NCBI GenBank assembly: GCA_943324415.2 | Contig: CALPLN020000001.1 | Span: 1 to 54,714, forward strand | DNA: 54,714 bases | Reading direction: 5' to 3' | DNA from: Sediminibacterium ginsengisoli | GTDB lineage: Bacteria > Bacteroidota > Bacteroidia > Chitinophagales > Chitinophagaceae | Shown: positions 8,460 through 17,230 of the stretch, piece after piece | Position numbering within the stretch: position 1 is the stretch's first letter | Layout of the letters: every line of letters starts with the position of its first letter | The notes under the pieces: generated by a model | Told to the model about the DNA's origin: nothing | The model's input: only the letters and a program-made list of their open reading frames with translations | Databases searched by the model: none | Made by a program: the position numbers and the translations under genes

Positions 8460-8479
8460 AGGGATCTCAAAATTTGCGG

Positions 8480-8487
8480 CAAAGATA
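8480..8487 (-). promoter_or_regulatory. -7 box of the atp operon
   Basis: Reads TATCTTTG on the minus strand, an exact TAnnTTTG match, 20 bp upstream of the atpB ATG. It is the best promoter candidate for atpB-E-F-H-A. The -33 element is not obvious. Confidence 0.7.
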
Positions 8488-8588
8488 GGAATAAACCTGC
8501 TGAAAAGTCAGAATATTTAACAGAAATATAGGCTTAAAAAAAATGATTTCTATTCTCTTAAAATATTGATTTACAATACCTTATAAAA

Positions 8589-10394
8589 TTAGGCATTCTT
8601 TTTGGGGTCAAATTGCATTTCATTGAGGGCCCTATAAAATCCGTCCTGCTCCATTAAGGACTGATGCGTCCCTTTCTCAATGATTTTCCCCTGCTCCAAA
8701 ACAAGGATCTGATCGGCCTTGCGAATGGTAGACAATCGATGCGCAATCACAATTGATGTTCGACCCTGAATCAATGTTTCAATGGCTTTTTCTATTAGCT
8801 GTTCGCTCTCGGTATCGATAGAAGAAGTGGCTTCATCTAAGATTAAAATACTTGGATTGTACAATAAAGCGCGGATAAAACTCAATAGTTGCCTTTGCCC
8901 CAAACTGAGGGTTGCGCCTCTTTCCATAACATGGTACTGATATCCTCCGGGAAGTTGCATAATAAAGTCGTGCATGCCAATCATCTTTGCAGCTTCCTCT
9001 ACTTGTTCGGGACGAATGAGTGGATTGCGTAAGGTAATATTGTCATAGACTGACCCAGAAAATAAAAATACATCTTGTAACACGACACCTATAGAGGCCC
9101 TCAATCGATCTAGTGCATAATCTTGAATCAGCACACCATCTAATAAAATTTGACCTGCTTGATAGGGATAGAGGCGATTCAAAACACTGATGATAGAAGT
9201 CTTACCGCTACCGGTTGGACCTACTAAAGCCACAGTCTCCCCTGCAGCAACAGTGAAATTTAAATCATTTAAAATCCAATTGGGTGCTTGGTATGCAAAT
9301 TGTACATTTTTAAATTCAATAGCCCCTTTGATTTGAACTGGAGCATACTGACCTTGATCTACTGTAATGTCTTCGTTATCTAAAATCTTAAAGACACGCT
9401 CAGCAGCAACCATCCCCATTTGCAATACATTGAATTTATCAGCGATCATACGGAGTGGCCTAAAAATCTGGTTTAAAAATAAAATGAATGCCACGAGCAT
9501 CCCAGCATCTAAACTTTGGCCTGCTACCCACCAAACAATTAAACCAATACTTAAAGCTAAAACAACCTCCACTACTGGAAAGAATACAGAGTAGGCAAAG
9601 ATGGCTTTAATGTTCGCAGTTTTATGATTCGAATTAATCGTGTCAAATTTTTTCATTTCTTTTTCTTCCGCAGCAAAAGCCTGTACCACTTGCATACCAG
9701 AGATATGCTCTTGTACAAATGCATTGAGCGCGGCCACTGCATTACGTACTTGTACAAAACTTTTATTGACACTTTCTTTGAAAAAATAAGTCGCAACAAT
9801 CATGATTGGAAATGGAATCAAGCAAATTAAAGTCAATTGCCAATTGATAAAAAACATGGTCGTCAAAGTCACTACGATCGTTAACATATCTGCGATAATA
9901 GGGATCAATCCGTCCGAAAAAATATCATTGATGCTCTCAATATCATTGATTGTTCTAGTCGTCAATGTGCCAATCGGCGTTTTATCGAATTGACGCATTT
10001 CCCAGTACATGATTTTCTGATACACTTTATTTCTCAAATCTCTAATGACCTGTTGCCCTAACCAAGACATTCCAAAGGTGAAACAAAAACGAAATAAGGT
10101 TTCAAGGATAATAAAAGCCACTTGAAAAAGTGAAATAGCCAATATGAGTTGTAGCACTGAATTAAATGCATCAGACGGCAATACCCAATGGACCCAATGG
10201 GGTAAATGCACCTGCTTGCCAATAGCCAAATTCACTGTAGCTTGAATCAGATAAGGTCGAATGGGCGTAGCGAAAGCTAAAAAAATGCCTAAAAAAACGT
10301 TGACCCAGAAAATAAATCGGTATGGCCCTACAAAAGAAAACACCCTACTTAAAATAGAGGATTTGAATAAGGGTTTAGACTGGGTTGATGACAT
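8589..10394 (-). CDS. ABC exporter, fused membrane and ATPase domains (MsbA/MdlB type)
   Basis: A 601-residue half-transporter of the inner membrane that should work as a homo- or heterodimer. The N-terminal half has six membrane helices (first at about residues 29-48, then VLQLILAISLFQVAFIILE and further). The ATPase half has Walker A LVGPTGSGKTS, a signature in the form LSLGQRQ, Walker B ILILDEATSSID, and the H-loop IVIAHRLST. This arrangement is used for lipid, lipopolysaccharide or drug export; the substrate is unknown. The signature is LSLGQ instead of LSGGQ, which is common in the MdlB branch. Its start is fixed by the N-terminal family sequence and a promoter box 7 bp upstream. It is divergent from the (p)ppGpp enzyme gene. 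Confidence 0.93.
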   Translation of the reverse strand: MSSTQSKPLFKSSILSRVFSFVGPYRFIFWVNVFLGIFLAFATPIRPYLIQATVNLAIGKQVHLPHWVHWVLPSDAFNSVLQLILAISLFQVAFIILETLFRFCFTFGMSWLGQQVIRDLRNKVYQKIMYWEMRQFDKTPIGTLTTRTINDIESINDIFSDGLIPIIADMLTIVVTLTTMFFINWQLTLICLIPFPIMIVATYFFKESVNKSFVQVRNAVAALNAFVQEHISGMQVVQAFAAEEKEMKKFDTINSNHKTANIKAIFAYSVFFPVVEVVLALSIGLIVWWVAGQSLDAGMLVAFILFLNQIFRPLRMIADKFNVLQMGMVAAERVFKILDNEDITVDQGQYAPVQIKGAIEFKNVQFAYQAPNWILNDLNFTVAAGETVALVGPTGSGKTSIISVLNRLYPYQAGQILLDGVLIQDYALDRLRASIGVVLQDVFLFSGSVYDNITLRNPLIRPEQVEEAAKMIGMHDFIMQLPGGYQYHVMERGATLSLGQRQLLSFIRALLYNPSILILDEATSSIDTESEQLIEKAIETLIQGRTSIVIAHRLSTIRKADQILVLEQGKIIEKGTHQSLMEQDGFYRALNEMQFDPKKNA

Positions 10395-10401
10395 AGCGGG
10401 T

Positions 10402-10409
10402 CAAAGTTA
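10402..10409 (-). promoter_or_regulatory. -7 box of the MsbA-type ABC gene
   Basis: TAACTTTG on the minus strand, an exact TAnnTTTG match only 7 bp before the ATG at 10394. The transcript would therefore start at or within a few bases of the start codon. Its -33 position falls on the -7 box of the divergent gene (10423-10430). Confidence 0.65.
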
Positions 10410-10422
10410 CACCGCTTTTACG

Positions 10423-10430
10423 TATTTTCG
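10423..10430 (+). promoter_or_regulatory. Candidate -7 box of the (p)ppGpp synthetase/hydrolase gene
   Basis: TATTTTCG, one mismatch to TAnnTTTG, 7 bp before the ATG at 10438. Supports that ATG as the true start and suggests a nearly leaderless mRNA. Confidence 0.5.
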
Positions 10431-10437
10431 TGAAAGC

Positions 10438-12699
10438 ATGGAAAGTACCGATCAAGAATTATTTAATGCAGTTGTGACACCCTACAACTTGACAGACGAA
10501 CAAGAGAAAAAAGAAATTGTTCGCCATTACCGTGCATTGCTCAGAACTTTGAGAGAGAAGCTAAAAAAAGGGGATCGCGAATTGCTTAGAACCGCTTTTG
10601 AAATGGCTGCTGATGCGCATAAAACTATGCGTCGTAAAAGTGGAGAGCCTTATATATTACACCCCATTGCGGTTGCAATGATTGCTGCAGATGAAATTGG
10701 GCTTGGTGTGCGAAGTACGATTTGCGCTTTATTACATGATACCGTAGAAGATACAGACATCACTTTAGAAGATATCAAAAGAGAGTTCGGAAATGAGATT
10801 GCAAAAATTGTAGACGGATTAACCAAGATCGCAACGGTGATGGACACCAATAGCAGTCAACAAGCAGAGAATTTCAAAAAGATCTTGCTCACATTAACAG
10901 ATGATCCAAGAGTCATATTGATCAAGCTGGCAGACAGGTTGCACAATATGCGTACCATGGACTCCATGAAACAAGAGAAGCAACTAAAGATTGCCTCAGA
11001 AACTATTTGGGTGTATGCACCTTTGGCACACCGCATGGGTTTATACAATATTAAGACTGAATTAGAGGATCTGTCCATGAAATATTTGGAGCCAGATAAA
11101 TACCATGAGATCGCAAGAAAATTAGCCGATACCAAAAGAGAACGTACCAAGTATATCAACGAGTTTATAAAACCATTGAAAGAGAAATTGAGTCATTCTG
11201 GATTACAATTTGATATGTATGGTCGCCCAAAAAGTATTCATTCAATTTGGAATAAAATAAAAAAGAAAGGGGTAAGTTTCGAAGAAGTCTATGATCTTTT
11301 TGCCATTCGAATCATACTAGACGTGCCATTAGAAAAAGAGAAAGAAGAGTGTTGGAAAGTGTATTCTATGGTCACAGATGAATACCTCCCCTCTCCTGAA
11401 AGATTGAGGGATTGGTTAAGTAACCCCAAGAGCAATGGCTACGAAGCTTTACATACAACGGTGATGGGACCACAAGGAAAATGGGTAGAAGTGCAGATTC
11501 GTAGTAAAAGAATGAATGAGATTGCAGAGAAAGGTTTGGCAGCCCATTTTAAATACAAAGAAGGAACACAGAGCGAAGATCGTTTTGATAAATGGTTTAT
11601 ACAGATAAGAGAAGCATTGGGCAATCAAGAAGAAGAGAGCATTGATTTCTTACAAGATTTTAAGACTTCTTTTTTAGCAGAGGAAATTTATGTTTACACT
11701 CCAAAGGGTGAAGTGAAAATGTTGCCGGTCAATAGCTCTGCGCTTGACTTCGCATTCTATATACATACCGCAATCGGATCAAAATGCATCGGTGCAAAAG
11801 TCAACCATAAATTGGTGCCGATTAGCCATAAATTAAGAAGTGGAGATCAAATAGAAATCATCACGAGTAATAAACAAAAACCTTCCGAAGATTGGTTAAA
11901 CAATGTGGTGACTGCAAAGGCAAAAAATAGTATTAAAGATGCCTTAAGAGAAGAAAAGAAAATCATATCAGAAGAAGGAAAATACACTGCTCAACGAAAA
12001 CTCGAAGGGATAGGTGCAGCGTACAATCCATACAATTTAGATCAGTTGGTTAATTTTTATAAATTACCAAGTCAGTTGGATTTATTGTATAAAATCGCCA
12101 CCAAATCGATTGACCTAAAAGAGCTTAAAACCTTTCAAGTCATTGGTGATAAAATAGAAGCACCAAAGCCAGTAGTCGTTGCGCCTGATCCGAATGCAGA
12201 AGTCAATACCTACAAGCCATTGCCAAAAAAAGGAGATTCCGAATTGATCATATTTGGCGAATCAAGTGATAAAATCAAATACAACCTTGCAAAATGTTGT
12301 AACCCCATTCCTGGAGACGATGTGTTTGGTTTTGTTAGTACAGGTAAAGGTTTAATCATACATAGAACAAGCTGCCCCAATGCCACACAACTGTTAGCCA
12401 ACTATGGTCATCGTGTTGTAAAAACCAAGTGGGCAAAAAATAAAGAAATTTCTTTCCTTACAGGACTTAGAATCATTGGATTGGATGACGTAGGGGTGGT
12501 CAATAAAATTACGACCATCATTAGTGGAGACCTGAAAATCAATATTGCAGCACTGACCATCGAATCTAAAGATGGGATGTTTGAAGGTACCATCAAGGTC
12601 TTTGTACACGACAAAGACGAATTAGAGGAATTGGTAAGCCGAATACAATCCCTACATGGTATACAAAAAGTGATCCGTTTTGATACAGAACTGGTCTAA
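10438..12699 (+). CDS. rel: Bifunctional (p)ppGpp synthetase/hydrolase (Rel/SpoT family)
   Basis: Controls the stringent response by making and degrading (p)ppGpp. The 753 residues hold, in order, an HD hydrolase domain (GEPYILHPIAVAMI, LLHDTVEDTDIT, LADRLHNMRTM), the synthetase domain (YGRPKSIHSIWNKIKKKG, RLRDWLSNPKSNGYEALHTTV), a TGS domain (EIYVYTPKGEVKMLP), a Cys/His-rich region (AKCCNPIPGDDVFG, HRTSCPNA) and a C-terminal ACT domain. Both catalytic centres look intact. The motif usually written RxKD in bifunctional enzymes is RLRD here. The frame is open back to an ATG at 10261, but that would overlap 134 bp of the divergent ABC gene; the ATG at 10438 sits just behind a promoter-like box and is preferred. 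Confidence 0.96.
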   Translation: MESTDQELFNAVVTPYNLTDEQEKKEIVRHYRALLRTLREKLKKGDRELLRTAFEMAADAHKTMRRKSGEPYILHPIAVAMIAADEIGLGVRSTICALLHDTVEDTDITLEDIKREFGNEIAKIVDGLTKIATVMDTNSSQQAENFKKILLTLTDDPRVILIKLADRLHNMRTMDSMKQEKQLKIASETIWVYAPLAHRMGLYNIKTELEDLSMKYLEPDKYHEIARKLADTKRERTKYINEFIKPLKEKLSHSGLQFDMYGRPKSIHSIWNKIKKKGVSFEEVYDLFAIRIILDVPLEKEKEECWKVYSMVTDEYLPSPERLRDWLSNPKSNGYEALHTTVMGPQGKWVEVQIRSKRMNEIAEKGLAAHFKYKEGTQSEDRFDKWFIQIREALGNQEEESIDFLQDFKTSFLAEEIYVYTPKGEVKMLPVNSSALDFAFYIHTAIGSKCIGAKVNHKLVPISHKLRSGDQIEIITSNKQKPSEDWLNNVVTAKAKNSIKDALREEKKIISEEGKYTAQRKLEGIGAAYNPYNLDQLVNFYKLPSQLDLLYKIATKSIDLKELKTFQVIGDKIEAPKPVVVAPDPNAEVNTYKPLPKKGDSELIIFGESSDKIKYNLAKCCNPIPGDDVFGFVSTGKGLIIHRTSCPNATQLLANYGHRVVKTKWAKNKEISFLTGLRIIGLDDVGVVNKITTIISGDLKINIAALTIESKDGMFEGTIKVFVHDKDELEELVSRIQSLHGIQKVIRFDTELV

Positions 12700-12787
12700 A
12701 ATCAACGAATCAACAGGATGGGAAAAATTTGTGTGAAAACATTCCTTTTTATTAGACCCTTAAATAGGTAATCAGCATTTCTAGACT

Positions 12788-12795
12788 TATTTTTG
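12788..12795 (+). promoter_or_regulatory. -7 box of purA
   Basis: TATTTTTG, an exact TAnnTTTG match, 18 bp before the purA ATG. It also shows that the in-frame TTG at 12793 cannot be the start, because it lies inside the promoter. Confidence 0.75.
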
Positions 12796-12813
12796 CTACT
12801 CAAATTCAAATTT

Positions 12814-14076
12814 ATGGTAGACGTAATTTTAGGACTTCAATGGGGCGATGAAGGTAAGGGTAAGATCGTGGATTATTTTGCACCCAACTACGATGTCATT
12901 GCTCGATTTCAAGGTGGCCCAAATGCGGGTCATACATTGTATGTGAATGGGACTAAAATGGTCTTACACCAGATTCCATCAGGTATTTTCCATCAAGATA
13001 AAATCAATATCATTGGCAATGGTGTCGTATTAGATCCAGTGACGTTAAAAAGAGAATGTGATGCCGTTGCGAGTATGGGTATAGATGTCAAAAAAAATCT
13101 GTTCATATCCGAGCGCACCAATATCATTATTCCTAGCCATAGAGCCTTAGACAAAGCATCTGAATTGTCTAAGGGTGAGTCGAAAATCGGTTCCACACTA
13201 AAAGGAATTGGACCTGCTTACATGGATAAGACTGGAAGAAACGCGTTAAGAGTAGGTGACTTACTAGATAAGAAATTCATCAGCAAGTACATTGCGTTGA
13301 GAATGAAGCACCAAAAGATACTAGATAGCTATAATTTCAATGAAGATATATCTGAAATGGAAAGCGAATTCTTTGAAGCTATTGAGTTTTTAAAGACCAT
13401 GAATATCATCAATTGTGAATACTTTATCAATGACCAAATTAGTAAGGGTAAAAAAGTATTGGCAGAAGGCGCGCAAGGCTCTATGTTAGATATCGACTTT
13501 GGTACATTCCCATTTGTTACATCAAGTAATACTATTTCTGCTGGTGTTTGTACCGGTCTAGGCGTGTCGCCTAAACAAATTGGCGAAGTATTTGGTATTT
13601 CTAAAGCCTATTGTACTCGTGTTGGTAGTGGGCCCTTCCCTACCGAATTGCATGATGCAAAGGGAGAAGAATTGAGAAAGATTGGAAGTGAATTTGGTGC
13701 AACTACTGGAAGACCGCGTAGATGTGGATGGATTGATCTGGTTGCGTTGAAATATACTTGCATGATCAATGGTGTAACGCAGATTATTATGACCAAGGCA
13801 GATATTTTAGATTCATTTAAAGAACTAGAATTAGGGATTGCATATGAAATGGAAGGCAAACAGATTGATTATGTTCCATTTCAATTGGTTGGCACTCCTG
13901 TAACCCCGATATGGAAAAAAATGTCAGGTTGGGAAGTTGACACAACGAAGATGAAATTGGATGCCGAATTGCCTGCTACAATGAAAACATATATTGAATT
14001 TATTAATGAATACTTAGGTGTGCCTGTGAAGTATGTATCGAATGGTCCAGGCAGAGATCAAATTGTACATTTATAA
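12814..14076 (+). CDS. purA: Adenylosuccinate synthetase
   Basis: Joins IMP and aspartate with GTP in the first committed step to AMP. The 420 residues are the normal length. The start MVDVILGLQWGDEGKGKIVD contains the phosphate loop and catalytic Asp (GDEGKGK), followed by GGPNAGHT with the catalytic His, the IMP-binding stretch STLKGIGPAYMDK, and the late TTGRPRRCGWIDL. The ATG at 12814 gives the canonical N terminus. Monocistronic by appearance: it has its own promoter and the next gene has another. Confidence 0.98.
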   Translation: MVDVILGLQWGDEGKGKIVDYFAPNYDVIARFQGGPNAGHTLYVNGTKMVLHQIPSGIFHQDKINIIGNGVVLDPVTLKRECDAVASMGIDVKKNLFISERTNIIIPSHRALDKASELSKGESKIGSTLKGIGPAYMDKTGRNALRVGDLLDKKFISKYIALRMKHQKILDSYNFNEDISEMESEFFEAIEFLKTMNIINCEYFINDQISKGKKVLAEGAQGSMLDIDFGTFPFVTSSNTISAGVCTGLGVSPKQIGEVFGISKAYCTRVGSGPFPTELHDAKGEELRKIGSEFGATTGRPRRCGWIDLVALKYTCMINGVTQIIMTKADILDSFKELELGIAYEMEGKQIDYVPFQLVGTPVTPIWKKMSGWEVDTTKMKLDAELPATMKTYIEFINEYLGVPVKYVSNGPGRDQIVHL

Positions 14077-14146
14077 ACAAAAAAAAGCAATAAAAAAAGT
14101 CGCATTATTTTTGATAAATAAAATTTTCATTTGAAATTTACATAAA

Positions 14147-14154
14147 TATTTTTG
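14147..14154 (+). promoter_or_regulatory. -7 box of the acidic small-protein gene
   Basis: TATTTTTG, exact TAnnTTTG match, 8 bp before the ATG at 14163. A TTTG at 14130-14133 lies upstream. A second identical TATTTTTG occurs at 14106-14113, so two start points are possible. Confidence 0.65.
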
Positions 14155-14162
14155 ATTGAGTT

Positions 14163-14522
14163 ATGGCAGTAAAATCTACAAAAGAGAAAAAGACAGCGAC
14201 ACCAAAAAATGGCGTAGTAAAAGCTGAAAAATCAAGCAAGACATCTTCAAAGAAAAATGAGGATGATGAGGAAGATGATTTAGAAGATGATGCGGACGCA
14301 TCCGACGAAGTAGATGATTGGGGAAAGACTGAAGAAGAAGAAGACAGTTGGGATCCAGACTTTGCTGAATTTGATCTTCCTAAAACAACTAAAAAAGCCG
14401 GTAAAGCAAAAAAAGGCGAAGACGCGCATGCATCAGATGATGCTGACGACTTAGATTTAGACTTGAACTTAGAGGACGACGATTTGTTTGATGACAAAGA
14501 CGAATTTGACGACGATTTCTAA
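14163..14522 (+). CDS. Small, highly acidic protein of unknown function
   Basis: Not recognised as a named family. The 119 residues are bipolar: the first 32 are lysine-rich and the rest is strongly acidic. About 45 residues are Asp or Glu, with almost no hydrophobic core, so the protein is probably disordered. The tail ends DDKDEFDDDF. No signal peptide or membrane segment is present, so it should be cytoplasmic. A strong promoter box directly upstream argues that it is a real gene. An equally long reading frame on the opposite strand (14138-14497) is almost pure serine and is the mirror of the Asp/Glu codons. Possible roles include a nucleic-acid mimic or a charged partner of a basic protein, but this is a guess. 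Confidence 0.8.
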   Translation: MAVKSTKEKKTATPKNGVVKAEKSSKTSSKKNEDDEEDDLEDDADASDEVDDWGKTEEEEDSWDPDFAEFDLPKTTKKAGKAKKGEDAHASDDADDLDLDLNLEDDDLFDDKDEFDDDF

Positions 14523-14541
14523 AGTTGAATACCCTAGTTCG

Positions 14542-15504
14542 TTAATCGATATCTAGATATAAAGATTGTATTGAGGCCTGTAAAATTTGATTTTTATAGG
14601 CCTCAAATATTTTAGCCTCCTTAGCAGGTAATTTAAGTGTATACGATTTCCCTGTAGACAATTGCTTGTCCATATTTGGATTCAATTCCTTAAGCTGATT
14701 GAATGGCATCTTTAACCAACTTGCAATTGTTTTTGCGTTATACCTTCCAGAAATAAGAATCGACGCTATCTCCATTTTAGGATCTACCTGATTTGTATTT
14801 GTTGCAGTGCTTATATTGGCAACAGCTACTTCTGTAGTCTCATTCATTGCGACTCCTTCGAATATGGCATGAGTGGCGATGAATTTTTTAACATGATTTC
14901 TTGTCTCTAATGGAAGTTCATATTGCAAAGCCCAGAAATCTTTTGTTTTCTTTTTTTCAATCACTCTATTTAATCTTCCCGCACCCCCATTGTAGGCAGC
15001 GACCACCAATAACCAATCTCCAAACTGTTGATACAATTCTCTAAGAATGGTCGCAGCGGCTTGGGTGCTTTTTTGGTAATCCATGCGCTCGTCATTGGGC
15101 AATAATTTCAAACCTAAGCGGGTTGCTTCCGCAGGCATGATTTGCCATGGACCCGCCGCACCTGCCCAAGAGACAACCTGCGAACTTAAATGACTCTCAA
15201 TCACACTTAAGTATTTCATTTCTACCGGTATGCCATTCGCAATTAATATTTGATCGTATAAATTAAAATAAGGTTTCGCCCATGTTTTCATTTTCCTTAA
15301 ACCAGGCCCCTCCTTTTCAATATAGGATTGAACAAAACTAATTGCCTTTGGATGCATCTCAATGACAAAGGATTTGTCTTTGTCAGGTACCTGTTGTACT
15401 GAGAACAAACTACTAAAACCAATTCGATTAAAACTAGTACTGTCCTGAGCAGCAATGCTGCCAAAACAAAAAAAGAAACAATAAATAAAGAGTAAGGTTC
15501 TCAT
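14542..15504 (-). CDS. Lytic transglycosylase, MltD-like, with LysM-like tail
   Basis: Envelope enzyme that cleaves the peptidoglycan glycan strand. It has 320 residues with a signal peptide (about 1-19, cleaved near AAQ). The SLT domain spans roughly residues 80-215: the catalytic glutamate is Glu103 in LSVIESHLSS, followed by GAAGPWQIMPAEATRLGL, the DERMD repeat and the AAYNGGAGRLNRVI motif. The C-terminal part (SGRYNAKTIASWLKMPFNQLKELNPNM...SGKSYTLKLP) looks like a LysM-type domain. No lipobox cysteine is seen. It follows gatA by 10 bp and probably shares its transcript; its stop faces the acidic protein gene. Confidence 0.93.
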   Translation of the reverse strand: MRTLLFIYCFFFCFGSIAAQDSTSFNRIGFSSLFSVQQVPDKDKSFVIEMHPKAISFVQSYIEKEGPGLRKMKTWAKPYFNLYDQILIANGIPVEMKYLSVIESHLSSQVVSWAGAAGPWQIMPAEATRLGLKLLPNDERMDYQKSTQAAATILRELYQQFGDWLLVVAAYNGGAGRLNRVIEKKKTKDFWALQYELPLETRNHVKKFIATHAIFEGVAMNETTEVAVANISTATNTNQVDPKMEIASILISGRYNAKTIASWLKMPFNQLKELNPNMDKQLSTGKSYTLKLPAKEAKIFEAYKNQILQASIQSLYLDID

Positions 15505-15514
15505 ATGAAAGAGG

Positions 15515-16945
15515 CTAAGCTTGCATCAAGGAATTTGAAAAACTAAGTAAGGCCGATTCTTCAAAGGATGCGCTCATTACTTGAAGTCCAAAAGGCATCC
15601 CGTTTGAATGGGTGTATAAGGGCAATGAGATACCTGGTATTCCCACTAGGTTCGCATACACTGTGTAAATGTCTGCTAAGAATATTTCGGTCGCAGATTG
15701 ATGCTGTGTTCCTAATTTAAAGGCTGTCGTGGGTACCGTTGGAGAAATGATAAAATCATATTGTGCAAATACCTGCGATGTAAATTCAACTAATTTTTGT
15801 CGAACCTGTTGCGCCTTGGTAAAGTAAGCATCAAAATATCCAGCACTTAAAACAAAAGTGCCTAATAAAATTCTGCGTTGTACTTCTGCACCAAAACCTT
15901 CGGTTCGAGATAATTTATACAATTCGGCAAGGTCCTCCACTTTTTCAGTTGTTCTATGTCCAAAACGAATACCATCAAATCGAGATAAATTACTTGAAGC
16001 CTCCGCTGTAGTTAAAACATAATAGGTTGGTACAATAAAATTCAATAAATCAAAATCAACCCCTTCCACAACATGACCTGCTGCACGCAATGCTATAATT
16101 TGATTTTCTATTTGATTTTTAATTTCTGGATCTAAGCCAGGATGCGTTAATGTTTCTTTGAAGTAAGCAATTTTTTTAGGTCCTAGTGCTTGATGGATCA
16201 CTTGTGTATATTCGGGAACTGCTCTCGCTGAAACAGTACTATCAAAATCATCTGCTCCGGCTATGACTTCTAAAACCAACGCAGCGTCTGAAATATTTTT
16301 ACTAAAAATACCAATCTGGTCGAATGAAGACGCGTAGGCGATTAAACCATACCTTGAAATTCTTCCATAACTTGGCTTCAATCCAACCACACCGCAAAAA
16401 TCGGCTGGTTGACGGACAGACCCTCCAGTATCTGAGCCTAAGCTCACCATACATAAATTAGCTTGCACCGCAACTGCGGATCCTCCAGAGGAACCCCCAG
16501 GAACTCGCGTAATATCTGCTGCGTTCTTGACTGCACCAAAAGCTGAATTTTCATTACTGCTTCCCATCGCAAATTCATCACAATTCTGACGACCGATAAT
16601 GATCGCACCTGCATTAAGCAATTGCTCGATCGCAGTAGCAGAATAAACTGCTGTATAATTTTCTAAAATTTTGGAGGCGGCAGACAATGCATGCCCCTTA
16701 TAAGAAATGACATCTTTGATTCCAACTACAACGCCATGTAATGGACCCATCGGTTTGCCTTCAAGTCTTTCGGCATCTAACCTATTGGCAATCTCTATTG
16801 CTTCTTCTGCAAATACTTCTAGATAGGCGTTTAGCGCTTGCTGACTTTTAATTTCGTCCAAATAAAATTGGACGGCTTGCGCACAGGTAGTTGCTCCGGT
16901 CTTTAATTGACCATGGTAATTTTGAATGTCGGTGAAACAGAACAT
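15515..16945 (-). CDS. gatA: Glutamyl-tRNA(Gln)/aspartyl-tRNA(Asn) amidotransferase subunit A
   Basis: Amidase subunit of GatCAB, which releases ammonia from glutamine to convert misacylated Glu-tRNA(Gln) or Asp-tRNA(Asn). The 476 residues carry the amidase-signature triad: Lys77 in GIKDVI, the cis-serine Ser152 in GGSSGGSA and the nucleophile Ser176 in DTGGSVRQP, at the same spacing as in known GatA proteins. gatB and gatC are not in the window. It begins 6 bp after tatA and is likely translated from the same mRNA as tatA and the transglycosylase. Confidence 0.96.
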   Translation of the reverse strand: MFCFTDIQNYHGQLKTGATTCAQAVQFYLDEIKSQQALNAYLEVFAEEAIEIANRLDAERLEGKPMGPLHGVVVGIKDVISYKGHALSAASKILENYTAVYSATAIEQLLNAGAIIIGRQNCDEFAMGSSNENSAFGAVKNAADITRVPGGSSGGSAVAVQANLCMVSLGSDTGGSVRQPADFCGVVGLKPSYGRISRYGLIAYASSFDQIGIFSKNISDAALVLEVIAGADDFDSTVSARAVPEYTQVIHQALGPKKIAYFKETLTHPGLDPEIKNQIENQIIALRAAGHVVEGVDFDLLNFIVPTYYVLTTAEASSNLSRFDGIRFGHRTTEKVEDLAELYKLSRTEGFGAEVQRRILLGTFVLSAGYFDAYFTKAQQVRQKLVEFTSQVFAQYDFIISPTVPTTAFKLGTQHQSATEIFLADIYTVYANLVGIPGISLPLYTHSNGMPFGLQVMSASFEESALLSFSNSLMQA

Positions 16946-16951
16946 CGTTGA

Positions 16952-17140
16952 TTAAGAAGCTTTCTCGTCCTTCTCTTTAATGCCTTCTTCGATTTCTTTT
17001 TTCACGTTATTTTTAGCGTCGTTGAATTCACGAATTCCCTTACCTAATCCACGCATGAATTCAGGGATTTTTCTTCCACCAAACATCACTAAAATAACTA
17101 CACCAATAATTAATAATTCTTGAAATCCTAAGTTGCCCAT
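16952..17140 (-). CDS. tatA: Sec-independent translocase protein TatA/E
   Basis: Pore-forming component of the twin-arginine translocon. The 62-residue protein has one N-terminal membrane helix (QELLIIGVVILVMFGG), the hinge FGGRKIPE, an amphipathic helix (FMRGLGKGIREFNDAKN) and a charged tail, which is the entire family plan. The ATG at 17140 gives the standard start MGNLGFQELL; an in-frame extension to 17182 would run into the rplS terminator and is rejected. No tatC lies nearby. First gene of a group with gatA and the transglycosylase. Confidence 0.95.
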   Translation of the reverse strand: MGNLGFQELLIIGVVILVMFGGRKIPEFMRGLGKGIREFNDAKNNVKKEIEEGIKEKDEKAS

Positions 17141-17180
17141 AATGTATCGTTTAGAATAGTAAAGGTAATGTAAATAGCAC

Positions 17181-17209
17181 AAAAAAAGGTCCTCGGAAAG
17201 AGGACCTTT
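17181..17209 (-). terminator. Intrinsic terminator after rplS
   Basis: A perfect 10-bp stem (AAAGGTCCTC and GAGGACCTTT, loop GGAAA) followed on the minus strand by a T run. It starts 22 bp after the rplS stop and separates the ribosomal protein gene from tatA. Confidence 0.93.
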
Positions 17210-17230
17210 ATATAATTTAAGCGATTAAGC

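Noticed and set aside
8521..8588. Possible terminator after the MsbA-type exporter
   Set aside because: Only a weak 5-bp stem (TATTG/CAATA) is visible and the T run is not next to it.
10261..10437. 59-residue N-terminal extension of the (p)ppGpp enzyme
   Set aside because: It overlaps the first 134 bp of the divergent ABC gene and its promoter; the residues do not resemble the family start.
14138..14497. 119-codon serine-rich reading frame opposite the acidic protein gene
   Set aside because: It mirrors the Asp/Glu codons of the plus-strand gene, has extreme composition, and no promoter box; the plus-strand frame has both a box and a sensible start.
17141..17182. N-terminal extension of TatA
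   Set aside because: It reaches into the rplS terminator, and TatA proteins begin right before the membrane helix, as with the ATG at 17140.
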